Under the pieces are notes generated by a model that searched no databases, was not told the origin of the DNA, and saw only the letters and a program-made list of their open reading frames with translations. A stretch of DNA of 6,336 bases from Bacilli bacterium (GTDB lineage Bacteria; Bacillota_I; Bacilli_A; RFN20; CAG-826): assembly GCA_017618495.1 (NCBI GenBank), contig JAFZUD010000119.1:1-6336 (forward strand), written 5' to 3'. The position numbers and the translations under genes are program-made. Below are positions 1-6,106 of the stretch, piece after piece; position 1 is the stretch's first letter, and each line of letters opens with the position of its first letter.

Positions 1-69
1 ACCAAAGACTGCATCCGTCTTGGTGAGGCTTATGGCAACATTCTTGTTGAGAACAACATCATCGAATAA
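1..69 (+). CDS. C-terminal end of an unidentified protein (5' truncated)
   Basis: Only the last 22 codons are present, read in frame from base 1 to a TAA at 67-69; the rest lies outside the window. The visible tail contains RLGEAYGNILVENN. It could be the end of a soluble enzyme, but I do not recognise a family and assign no function. It is treated as a gene because the open frame runs unbroken from the edge, its codons resemble those of the neighbouring genes, and it stops just before a hairpin terminator. It converges on the AraC-type gene with a 47-base gap, so the two are not in one operon. Confidence 0.6.
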   Translation, partial: TKDCIRLGEAYGNILVENNIIE

Positions 70-86
70 CCCTAGCAAAACTAAAG

Positions 87-118
87 AAAAACCCATGATT
101 TGCATGGGTTTTTTGTTT
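87..118. terminator. Intrinsic terminator between convergent genes
   Basis: A perfect 7-bp stem, ACCCATG (91-97) with CATGGGT (103-109), encloses a 5-base loop. It is extended by AAAA (87-90) pairing with TTTT (110-113) and is followed by a T-rich tract to 118. On the + strand this is a good rho-independent terminator for the truncated upstream gene. Read from the minus strand, the A-run gives a shorter U-tract, so it may also serve the AraC-type gene, whose stop codon is at 117-119. Bidirectional use is inferred from the convergent layout. Confidence 0.8.
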
Positions 119-1073
119 ATTTGTCGATGTATTTCTCAACGGCTTTGAGGGAATCTTGGTCATTGTAGATGAGCTCGAACTTACCTGTCTCAAGGGTTGG
201 CCCATCGTAATAGGTTCCGTATTTCTTCCTGTACTCTTTTGGAGTGCATCCAAATCTCTTTAGGAACATTTTGTTCATGTATTTGGAATCGGAGAAACCG
301 GATTCGTATGAGATTTCAAGCAAGGTCTTCTCTTTGTCTGCCATAAGACGGATACACTGTTCCATCCTTTTGATGTTGACGAATTCCTGGAAGGTCATGC
401 CAAAGGAGGAAGAGAAGATATGCGATAAGTGGGTGACGGAGAGGTTCTCTTTAGTGGCGATGTCCTCAAGCCTGATCTGAGAGTCGAAGTTCGCATCGAT
501 GTAAGAGATGATTCTTTCCATCCTGCTCTTCTTTCTGTTGAACCTTTCCTTCTGGACCTCATTGATGACCTTGTAGTCGAGGTGGCGGTAGATGTAGGCA
601 AGGGCTTTGGAAATAGAGGCGACGACATCGAGTTGGAAGTAGTTGGCCTCAGAGAAGTAGGCTTTCGCGGCTTCGGTGAAAAGCTCGCTGACACGGGCAT
701 AATCCTCAGCGTTTAAATAGGTGCGGAGGTTTCCGCTTTTGAAGACGGAGCTATGGATCTGCGGGAAATACTCCCTCAAGAAGTGATTGGATATCTGAAT
801 GAATAAAGATGTGGCGCCGCCAGAACGGACCTTATTATCGTCATCGAGATTCGAGGAAAGGCTATGGACGTCGCCGGAGTTGATAAAGATGATATCGCCA
901 GGCGCGTACATATAAGTCGCGTTATTGATCTCGAGGATGCCTTTTCCGCTAAGGGTAAGCAAAATCTCGAAGTCATTATGAAGATGGTTCTCAACGAACT
1001 TGATCTTGTTGACGAACATCTTGATGTGCTTGACCTTGGGATATTTGACTATCTCAATACGTGAACTTTCCAT
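117..1073 (-). CDS. AraC-family transcriptional regulator, cupin plus double HTH
   Basis: This 318-residue protein has the standard length and order of sugar-responsive AraC regulators. Residues about 15-75 form a cupin-like sensor: HLHNDFEIL near 30-38, a PGD at 58-60 and GDVH at 67-70. Residues about 184-286 hold the DNA-binding domain with two helix-turn-helix units (about 202-225 and 251-275), ending in the family signature RFGCTPKEYRKKYG. A tail of about 32 residues follows the second HTH, a little longer than usual. In this family the cupin domain binds a small ligand, often a sugar, and the HTH pair binds an asymmetric site of 17-20 bases. The gene is transcribed away from the GH3 operon, which suggests it controls that operon and perhaps itself; the ligand cannot be told. 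The ATG at 1073 fits the cupin start, although no clear Shine-Dalgarno precedes it. A later Met at residue 19 would cut into the sensor, so the first is preferred. Confidence 0.93.
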   Translation of the reverse strand: MESSRIEIVKYPKVKHIKMFVNKIKFVENHLHNDFEILLTLSGKGILEINNATYMYAPGDIIFINSGDVHSLSSNLDDDNKVRSGGATSLFIQISNHFLREYFPQIHSSVFKSGNLRTYLNAEDYARVSELFTEAAKAYFSEANYFQLDVVASISKALAYIYRHLDYKVINEVQKERFNRKKSRMERIISYIDANFDSQIRLEDIATKENLSVTHLSHIFSSSFGMTFQEFVNIKRMEQCIRLMADKEKTLLEISYESGFSDSKYMNKMFLKRFGCTPKEYRKKYGTYYDGPTLETGKFELIYNDQDSLKAVEKYIDK

Positions 1074-1114
1074 AATTTAAAAAATCGAAAGAAAATGCGT
1101 AAATTATCTTACCC

Positions 1115-1133
1115 AAAAAACGCAAGTTTGTCC
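1115..1133 (+). promoter_or_regulatory. Candidate AraC-type operator, site A
   Basis: The sequence is AAAAAACGCAAGTTTGTCC, 41 bases upstream of the AraC-type start codon. It matches a second copy (1364-1382, minus strand) at 16 of 19 positions and a third (1490-1508) at 15 of 19. The length and asymmetry fit a single AraC-family subsite. It covers the region where a -35 for the regulator gene would lie, so it could serve autoregulation. Binding is inferred; the AT-rich background makes some chance similarity possible. Confidence 0.4.
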
Positions 1134-1182
1134 ATATAACATGATTATCTATTTTTTGACTTCTTTACATTTCAAAAAGACT

Positions 1183-1191
1183 GGACAAATT
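1183..1191 (-). promoter_or_regulatory. Half-copy of the candidate AraC motif
   Basis: The minus strand reads AATTTGTCC, identical to the right half of the copy at 1364-1382 and nearly that of site A. The left half (the A-run with CGC) is not conserved here, so this may be a weak half-site or chance. Confidence 0.2.
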
Positions 1192-1242
1192 ATCCAAAAA
1201 ATGCATGTCCCAAATCCTTGCATTAGTAGTGGCTTTTTAGGC

Positions 1243-1262
1243 AAAAAACGCTAAAAAAGTCC
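1243..1262 (+). promoter_or_regulatory. Partial copy of the candidate AraC motif
   Basis: The left half AAAAAACGC (1243-1251) is identical to that of site A, and a GTCC follows at 1259-1262 with one extra base of spacing. The middle is a plain A-run and lacks the AAGTTT core. It is a weaker candidate than the three better copies. Confidence 0.2.
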
Positions 1263-1363
1263 CATAAAACCTTAATTTCAGCAAAACTGTAATAAAAGAA
1301 AATTCTTTTTCCATCGACACTTTTTTGATCAAATTTTCTAGTTTTGAAGACTAAAAAGAAAAC

Positions 1364-1382
1364 GGACAAATTTGTGTTTTTG
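1364..1382 (-). promoter_or_regulatory. Candidate AraC-type operator, site B (inverted)
   Basis: The minus strand reads CAAAAACACAAATTTGTCC and matches site A at 16 of 19 positions in the opposite orientation. It lies mid-region, about 130 bases upstream of the operon promoter, a position that would suit looping or auxiliary binding. Function is inferred from similarity to the other copies only. Confidence 0.35.
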
Positions 1383-1489
1383 CCCTTTTTCAAATATGGA
1401 TTATGTTGCGGATTTTGACCCATCGAAACCCCTTACAAAAATAGGAAATCGCAAAATAATTTTTCTTCGCCTTAATAAGAAAAGAAACC

Positions 1490-1508
1490 AAAAATCGCAA
1501 GTTAATCA
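1490..1508 (+). promoter_or_regulatory. Candidate AraC-type operator, site C, next to the operon promoter
   Basis: AAAAATCGCAAGTTAATCA matches site A at 15 of 19 positions, including an unbroken CGCAAGTT core. It ends three bases before the putative -35 at 1512-1517, the place where AraC-family activators usually sit to contact RNA polymerase. A weaker relative, ATCGCAAAATAAT, lies at 1448-1460. Of all the copies this is the one whose position best supports activation of the GH3 operon. Confidence 0.45.
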
Positions 1509-1511
1509 TTT

Positions 1512-1526
1512 TTGGAAGCGCTCACA
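1512..1526 (+). promoter_or_regulatory. cre-like / LacI-family operator
   Basis: TTGGAAGCGCTCACA fits the relaxed catabolite-responsive element pattern WTGNAANCGNWNNCW at every fixed position and has the central CG of LacI/GalR-family operators, with the near-palindromic core GAAGCGCTC. It overlaps the putative -35, so binding of CcpA or a local LacI-type repressor would be expected to block transcription of the glycosidase operon. The regulator itself is not in the window. Confidence 0.6.
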
Positions 1527-1540
1527 TATTTTTTGATAAT
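1512..1540 (+). promoter_or_regulatory. Putative sigma-A promoter of the GH3 operon
   Basis: TTGGAA (1512-1517, 4 of 6 consensus) and GATAAT (1535-1540, 5 of 6) are separated by the ideal 17 bases, predicting a start near 1547 and a leader of about 40 bases. An alternative pair, TTGATA (1533-1538) and TATAGT (1554-1559), has a short 15-base spacer and is less likely. The modest -35 agrees with a need for an activator bound just upstream. Confidence 0.5.
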
Positions 1541-1542
1541 AG

Positions 1543-1574
1543 GCGACTATAAATATAGTTGCGCGCAAATGCGC
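1543..1574 (+). repeat. Two adjacent dyads just upstream of the GH3 ribosome site
   Basis: The first dyad pairs GCGACTAT (1543-1550) with ATAGTTGC (1555-1562), one pair being G-T. The second pairs GCGC (1563-1566) with GCGC (1571-1574). Both enclose the same AAAT loop. They end immediately before the AAAGGA ribosome site. They could be RNA hairpins in the leader or DNA operators; which applies depends on the true transcription start. Confidence 0.4.
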
Positions 1575-1586
1575 AGAAAGGAAACT

Positions 1587-4583
1587 ATGAAAAAATCTAA
1601 CTTTTGGCTAGGTTTATCAGCAGTTGGACTCAGTCTTTCTGTCATTGCTGCTGCAGGTTCCACATTGGCTTTCGGCCCATACGAGAACCTCATCAACAAT
1701 GAACTTGGACTGAACGTTCAGCAGATCTCGAAGAGCTTCCGTTCCGAATTCGCCGAGGAAGACGGCAGTCTTTCCGATGAAGGCTGGAAGAGAATGATCA
1801 AAGCCTCTTACGACTTCTGCGTCAAGGAAGAGGAACAGGGTTCCGTCCTTCTCAAGAACGACAACAATGCCCTTCCGCTGGCAGAGAACGAGCGTAAAGT
1901 CACCGTCTTCGGTTACAACGCCGCTCACTTATTCCATCGTTCCGGTGCGGGTGGTGCTGCCCCTAACGATGCCTATGTTGTCCGTCTCAGCGAAGCTTTC
2001 GAGAAAGCTAAGATTGAGTGGAACCCAACCGTCTGGAATCTTTACAGCCCAAGCGCCAAATTCTCCGCTGAGAGAGTCTCCGCTTCGAGCAACAGCGATC
2101 CAGAGCAACCAGTCAGCATCTACACCGATGCCGTCAAAGACACCTTCAAAGATTACAATGGCGCCGCCATCGTCGTCTTCCGCCGCTGCGGTACCGAAGA
2201 TAGCGACCCAGCCAAAGGCGCCCTCGACCTCAAACCAAACGAGGCTGCCTTGCTTAAGATGATCAAAGACTCCGGTCAGTTCCAGAAGACCATCGTCATG
2301 ATCAACTCCCCATTCCCAATGTCGCTTCATTACGCTGATGAAGAAGAGTATGGCGTTGATGCCGTTCTCTACTTCGGCGTTCCTGGCTACTATTCCATGG
2401 AAGGCGTTGCCAACGTCCTTATTGGCAAAGCCAACCCATCTGGCCACACCTGCGTCACTTTCCCAGCTCACTGCTCCAACAGCGCAGCCTTCCAGAACTT
2501 CGGCAACCCTGGCTTCAAGGGCAGCGGTGCCTCTGGAAACTACGTCATCTACCAAGAAGGCATCTACGTTGGCTACAAGTACTATGAGACCCGTTATGCC
2601 GACTGTGTCTTAGGCAGAGGCAACGCCGACGGCGATGCCGGTGTCTACGAAGAAGGCGATTCTTCCTGGACTTACTCCCACGAAGTCGCTTACCCATTCG
2701 GCTATGGTCTTAGCTACGTCGACTTCAAACAGAAGATGACCTCCCTCAGCTACAACAAAGAGACTGACGAGATCGAAGCTGAGATCGAAGTCGAGAACCT
2801 CGGAGACAGAGAAGGCATGGATGCCGCTCAGCTCTTCGCTCAGGTCCCATACGTTGAAGGTGGACTTCCAAAATCCGCCATTCAGCTCCTTGGCTACGAA
2901 AAAGTCACCGTTCCAGCCAAAGGCAAAGTGACCGCCAAAGTCACCGCCCCACGCTACTTCCTCGCTTCCTATGATCCAGAGAAAGATGGCGGCGAAGGCG
3001 GCTACATCCTCGATGATGGCAAGTACTACTTCGCTTGTGGCAATGGTGTCCACGAAGCCCTTAACAACATCCTTGGCAAGACCGCTCCAGGCAAAGCCCT
3101 CACCGACCACAGAGGCAACAGCTACACCGCTGACCTTGACTGTGTCAAAGAGCTTGACATCGCGGGTTCACAAAACGCCTATGCCAATTCCGTCTATAAC
3201 AAAGATGTGGAAGTCAAGAACCAGTTCGAAGACGCCGACATCAACTACTGGGCCAACGACAACGAGAAGATCACCTATCTCAGCCGTGACAACTGGCAGG
3301 ATACCTGGCCAACCGGTCCAGATCACAACATCACCCAGACCCAGGCCATGAAAGACGCCATGGATATGAGCAAGCTCTACTCCAAACCAGCTGATGCTCC
3401 ATCCTACAAAGACGGCAAAGGAACCCTTTATTCCGTCGAACTCGATACCCCAATCAAGTTCTCAGACGTCGCTACCTGGGAATACGATGACCCACGTTGG
3501 GATGACTTCATCAAACAGATGTCCCTCAACGACCTCACCGTCTCCATGTCCGACAACCGTGGTATCCTCGCTGTTCCAAGCGTCGGTAAACCAACCAACT
3601 CCATCGCCGAAGGTCCAGAAGGACTTCTCATGCCATACGCTTATGGTGATGGCCGTTGGGCCACTGGCTTCGCCACCGGTCCTGTCTACACCTCGACTTG
3701 GGATCACAAAATGCAAGCCAACCTCGGCAAATTCTACGGTGAAGACGCCCTTTACTGCGGTGTCTCCGGTGTCAACGCCCCAGGCGCTAACATCTGCCGT
3801 ACTGCCTACACTTCCCGTGCTTCTGAGTACATGTCAGAAGATGGTGTCATGAACTACTTCACCGCCAGCAACATCATCAAAGCTGCCCGCGAAAAAGGCC
3901 TCATCATGAACATCAAACACTGCTTCCTCAACAACCAGGAAACCAACCGTCAGAGAATCGCGACCTTCTGCAACGAGCAGGCGATCCGCGAAATCTACTT
4001 ACGTCCATTCGAAGGCGCTCTCACTAAGGGTGAAGGCCTTGGCATCATGACCTCTTACAACCGTATCGGTCTCCGTTATGCCGCCGCCCACGACAAACTC
4101 GCCTTCAACGTCATGCGTGGCGAATGGGCCTACAAAGGTCTCATCATCGACGACGCTTTGACTGGTAGCAATACCGATAAATATTCAAATACCGCTGCCA
4201 TGATCCTTGGCGGAACCGAAGTCTTCTGTCTCGACGGTGGACGTGGTTCCCTCATCCGTCAGCTTATCGAAGGCTCCGGAGATGATGGCTACTTACTCCA
4301 GCTTTGCCAAAAGGCAAACAAGGACATCATGTACGCCTACGCTCAGTCTTGGATGGGTGACGCCGGACGCGCTGCCGCTGAGGCTGCCGCAAAAGGCGAA
4401 TCCGGTGAGGTCGAAGAAGGACCAAAAGAGCAGTTCAAGTGGTGGAAACCAGTCGTCGGAGCTATCGACGGCGTCATCGGCGCCTTCGCTCTTGCCTCGA
4501 TCGCTTGCTTCGTCATCTTCACCTTTGTCAAGAAGGTCGAACCAAAAGATGTTGAAGAATCCACCGAAGGAGGTAACGCCTAA
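1587..4583 (+). CDS. Membrane-anchored glycoside hydrolase family 3, inverted domain order
   Basis: The product is a 998-residue exo-acting beta-glycosidase of family GH3, probably a beta-glucosidase or related activity. The order is reversed from ordinary GH3. The alpha/beta sandwich comes first (about 73-320; EQGSVLLKNDNNALPL at 83-98, NPSG 283-286), followed by a fibronectin-III-like domain (about 366-490, beginning YPFGYGLSY). A linker with NQF and TYLSRDNW (545-570) leads to the TIM barrel last (about 635-900). Barrel motifs include EGPEGL 675-680, R744 with SEYMSEDG 746-753, KH 777-778 with NNQETNR 782-788, SYN 823-825 and the nucleophile motif GLIIDDA with D856. E204 in GTEDSD fits the acid/base position. 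Helices at about 7-28 and 953-980, with lysines on the cytoplasmic side, place the enzyme outside the cell; the first could also be cleaved after TLA (26-28). The ATG at 1587 is chosen for its AAAGGA site; an in-frame TTG at 1512 lies in the promoter. The neighbouring regulator and membrane gene support sugar scavenging; the substrate is unknown. Confidence 0.93.
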   Translation: MKKSNFWLGLSAVGLSLSVIAAAGSTLAFGPYENLINNELGLNVQQISKSFRSEFAEEDGSLSDEGWKRMIKASYDFCVKEEEQGSVLLKNDNNALPLAENERKVTVFGYNAAHLFHRSGAGGAAPNDAYVVRLSEAFEKAKIEWNPTVWNLYSPSAKFSAERVSASSNSDPEQPVSIYTDAVKDTFKDYNGAAIVVFRRCGTEDSDPAKGALDLKPNEAALLKMIKDSGQFQKTIVMINSPFPMSLHYADEEEYGVDAVLYFGVPGYYSMEGVANVLIGKANPSGHTCVTFPAHCSNSAAFQNFGNPGFKGSGASGNYVIYQEGIYVGYKYYETRYADCVLGRGNADGDAGVYEEGDSSWTYSHEVAYPFGYGLSYVDFKQKMTSLSYNKETDEIEAEIEVENLGDREGMDAAQLFAQVPYVEGGLPKSAIQLLGYEKVTVPAKGKVTAKVTAPRYFLASYDPEKDGGEGGYILDDGKYYFACGNGVHEALNNILGKTAPGKALTDHRGNSYTADLDCVKELDIAGSQNAYANSVYNKDVEVKNQFEDADINYWANDNEKITYLSRDNWQDTWPTGPDHNITQTQAMKDAMDMSKLYSKPADAPSYKDGKGTLYSVELDTPIKFSDVATWEYDDPRWDDFIKQMSLNDLTVSMSDNRGILAVPSVGKPTNSIAEGPEGLLMPYAYGDGRWATGFATGPVYTSTWDHKMQANLGKFYGEDALYCGVSGVNAPGANICRTAYTSRASEYMSEDGVMNYFTASNIIKAAREKGLIMNIKHCFLNNQETNRQRIATFCNEQAIREIYLRPFEGALTKGEGLGIMTSYNRIGLRYAAAHDKLAFNVMRGEWAYKGLIIDDALTGSNTDKYSNTAAMILGGTEVFCLDGGRGSLIRQLIEGSGDDGYLLQLCQKANKDIMYAYAQSWMGDAGRAAAEAAAKGESGEVEEGPKEQFKWWKPVVGAIDGVIGAFALASIACFVIFTFVKKVEPKDVEESTEGGNA
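4567..4573 (+). promoter_or_regulatory. Ribosome binding site of the second operon gene
   Basis: AAGGAGG lies inside the last codons of the GH3 gene, nine bases before the ATG at 4583. A second ATG follows at once at 4586 and would be 12 bases away, so the first start is preferred. The stop and start overlap as TAATG, which predicts translational coupling between the two genes. Confidence 0.8.
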
Positions 4584-5968
4584 TGATGAAATTCATTAAG
4601 AGCAAAAAGCTCGGCTACTGGTTCATGGTAGCCACCGCGATCCTCTCGCTTGTCTTATTCGTCGTCTATCTCGCCACCTACGAGCCAGGCCAATTCGGAC
4701 ATGGACACACCATGCCTAACAGCGCTGCCAGCTACGCCACCGAGCTAGTCTGGATCTGGGCGCTCTTCGCCTTCCTCGCTCAGCTTGCCGCTCTTGCCGC
4801 TCCTGAGCACAAATGGCTCGAGATCGTCGTCATCGGCTGCATCGGCGGAGCCCTCTTCGTCGAGATCCAGCTCTGCCCAACCGTCTTAGCGGCCCTTGCT
4901 ACTGGCGTCGCTTACGAAGGTGGTTCTCTCGAACTCCATTTAACCTATTTAATCCTTAATCTCCTTGCTCTTGCCATCGGCGTCGCTTCCTGCTTCATGG
5001 ATAGCATCGGTGACGAAGAGAAAGAAGAGCTCAAGAAGACCTTCGCCATGCCACGTTTCGCTGGCGCGGCCGGTCTTGCTGGCGTTCTCGCCATCGTCGG
5101 TATCGTTCTTTCCTCCAGCTTAGGCGCTGCCCAGTCTGGTCCAAACAATGCCAACGATCCAACCGCCTCCTCTGAGGCCCCAGCGAAGAAATTCGCCATC
5201 GATCTCCAGGCTGAATTCGGCGACAAGGTCGATCCAAACTACACTTTTGATCCAACCAGCGTTCACTTCACCAAAGAGAGCAACCCACATAGCGAAGACG
5301 CCACCAGCGCCATCCAGTCCGCTGTCGGAAGCTCCTATGAGCGTAGCGATGCTAACCTCGTCTACTGCTTCGAAGGCGCTTACGCCGAAGGCTGGCAGGG
5401 CGACTACTCCAAGCACTATGCCTATCTCTATCTCTGGGATGACGGCTTATACAACGGCGAATCCAACGGTACCAAGATCTACGGATATTGGTATGACACC
5501 GAAGATGGTGGCGAAGAAGGCGCAACCTTAGTCATGGTCGACAACCGCGGCCGCGACAACGACATGGTCTGCTCCGTCAACACCTCCAAGTTCTACAAGT
5601 GGGTCACCGAGGTTAAGTCCACCCTCAACAATGGCCGTACCATCAAGGCTTTCGGCTATTACTACTACCCAGTCATCGGCTTCTATGTCGACCCAGGCGT
5701 TGATTACGTCGTCGTCGAAAAAGAAGAAGACATCACTGACAGCATCACCCTTGGCTGGACCGGCACGAGAGTCCTTAACAACCTCACCACCGGCTCCGTC
5801 TTCGATGCCGCTGCCAACCTCAGGTTCGGATCCAAACAGGATACCGATGATCCAAACGTCAAGAAGATCACCGCTACCTGGAAGTCCTACACTTGGGATA
5901 CCATGATCTACATCGGTTCAGCCCCAGCCGCCGAGGAAGCCCCAGCTTCCCCAGCCGCCGCTGAATAA
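4583..5968 (+). CDS. Unrecognised polytopic membrane protein with large extracytoplasmic domain
   Basis: I do not recognise this 461-residue protein. The first 181 residues contain about five hydrophobic helices (roughly 12-33, 52-73, 78-104, 117-139 and 158-181). Lysine-rich KFIKSKK at the start and the charged loop DEEKEELKK (144-152) suggest that the N-terminus and that loop are cytoplasmic, which puts the remaining 280 residues outside. A Pro/Ser/Ala/Asn linker (about 184-201) leads to an aromatic-rich part with alternating patterns such as YAYLYLWDDGLY (279-290) and IYGYWYD (299-305), which look like beta strands. Only two cysteines, C262 and C330, lie in this part and could pair. The end is a low-complexity Pro/Ala/Glu tail (447-461). 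It overlaps the GH3 stop codon by one base and is followed by a terminator, so it is the last gene of the operon. A role in anchoring, substrate binding or sensing beside the glycosidase is inference from position only. Confidence 0.85.
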   Translation: MMKFIKSKKLGYWFMVATAILSLVLFVVYLATYEPGQFGHGHTMPNSAASYATELVWIWALFAFLAQLAALAAPEHKWLEIVVIGCIGGALFVEIQLCPTVLAALATGVAYEGGSLELHLTYLILNLLALAIGVASCFMDSIGDEEKEELKKTFAMPRFAGAAGLAGVLAIVGIVLSSSLGAAQSGPNNANDPTASSEAPAKKFAIDLQAEFGDKVDPNYTFDPTSVHFTKESNPHSEDATSAIQSAVGSSYERSDANLVYCFEGAYAEGWQGDYSKHYAYLYLWDDGLYNGESNGTKIYGYWYDTEDGGEEGATLVMVDNRGRDNDMVCSVNTSKFYKWVTEVKSTLNNGRTIKAFGYYYYPVIGFYVDPGVDYVVVEKEEDITDSITLGWTGTRVLNNLTTGSVFDAAANLRFGSKQDTDDPNVKKITATWKSYTWDTMIYIGSAPAAEEAPASPAAAE

Positions 5969-5988
5969 GTAGCTCAAAACAAAAAACT

Positions 5989-6017
5989 GAGGTCACTCCT
6001 AGAGTGGCCTCTTTTTT
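5989..6017 (+). terminator. Intrinsic terminator of the GH3 operon
   Basis: A 10-bp stem, GAGGTCACTC (5989-5998) with GAGTGGCCTC (6002-6011), contains one G-T pair and a three-base loop and is followed directly by six T residues. It lies 20 bases after the stop of the membrane-protein gene, so the two-gene operon ends here and the lipoprotein gene is a separate unit. Confidence 0.9.
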
Positions 6018-6083
6018 ATGCCTATCTAAAGATTAACCCCTTAAATAACGAAGAATTAACTAGTGTAAGGGCTTTCTAACCTA

Positions 6084-6089
6084 TATACT
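6084..6089 (+). promoter_or_regulatory. Putative -10 element of the lipoprotein gene
   Basis: TATACT matches five of six consensus bases. No good -35 lies at 16-18 bases; TTAACT (6056-6061) is 22 bases away, which is too far. The promoter may therefore be weak or activator-dependent. The predicted start near 6096 gives a leader of about 45 bases. Confidence 0.4.
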
Positions 6090-6106
6090 TATCATGTTTG
6101 AAATCA

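Larger units (their letters stand above)
1074..1511. other. AT-rich divergent control region, no gene
   Basis: These 438 bases separate the start codons and promoters of the AraC-type gene (minus) and the GH3 operon (plus). Lines I counted are about 30% GC, against about 55% in the adjoining coding DNA. A 66-codon minus-strand frame here (1223-1423) is low-complexity AT-driven sequence with no ribosome site and is not called. The region contains several copies of a motif resembling AAAAAACGCAAGTTTGTCC, listed separately. For the AraC-type gene I see only a weak -10 candidate, GATAAT on the minus strand (1108-1103), without a convincing -35. I see no tRNA, recognised riboswitch, insertion sequence or CRISPR. 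Confidence 0.7.

Noticed and set aside
59..253. Minus-strand 64-codon frame overlapping the end of the AraC-type gene
   Set aside because: It overlaps the AraC coding region and the terminator hairpin, and its product has a Ser/Thr/Lys composition without motifs.
1201..1225. ATGCA ... TGCAT inverted repeat in the divergent region
   Set aside because: The arms are only five bases with a long loop, no T-run follows, and it is likely chance.
1223..1423. Minus-strand 66-codon frame in the intergenic region
   Set aside because: Its translation is Lys/Phe-rich low-complexity sequence expected from AT-rich DNA, with no ribosome site or recognisable motif.
1512..1586. In-frame N-terminal extension of the GH3 gene starting at a TTG
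   Set aside because: It would begin inside the cre-like site and run through the promoter and leader dyads. The ATG at 1587 has an AAAGGA site and begins a proper signal/anchor sequence.
1929..2555. Minus-strand 208-codon frame inside the GH3 gene
   Set aside because: It is opposite a well-supported GH3 coding region. Long antisense frames are expected from the codon bias, and it shows no family motif.
2610..3110. Minus-strand 166-codon frame inside the GH3 gene
   Set aside because: It is a shadow of the biased codons on the coding strand, with no ribosome site or domain.
6032..6060. Direct repeat of ATTAAC (6032-6037 and 6055-6060) upstream of the lipoprotein -10
   Set aside because: Six bases in AT-rich DNA are easily repeated by chance, and the spacing does not clearly suggest a binding site.
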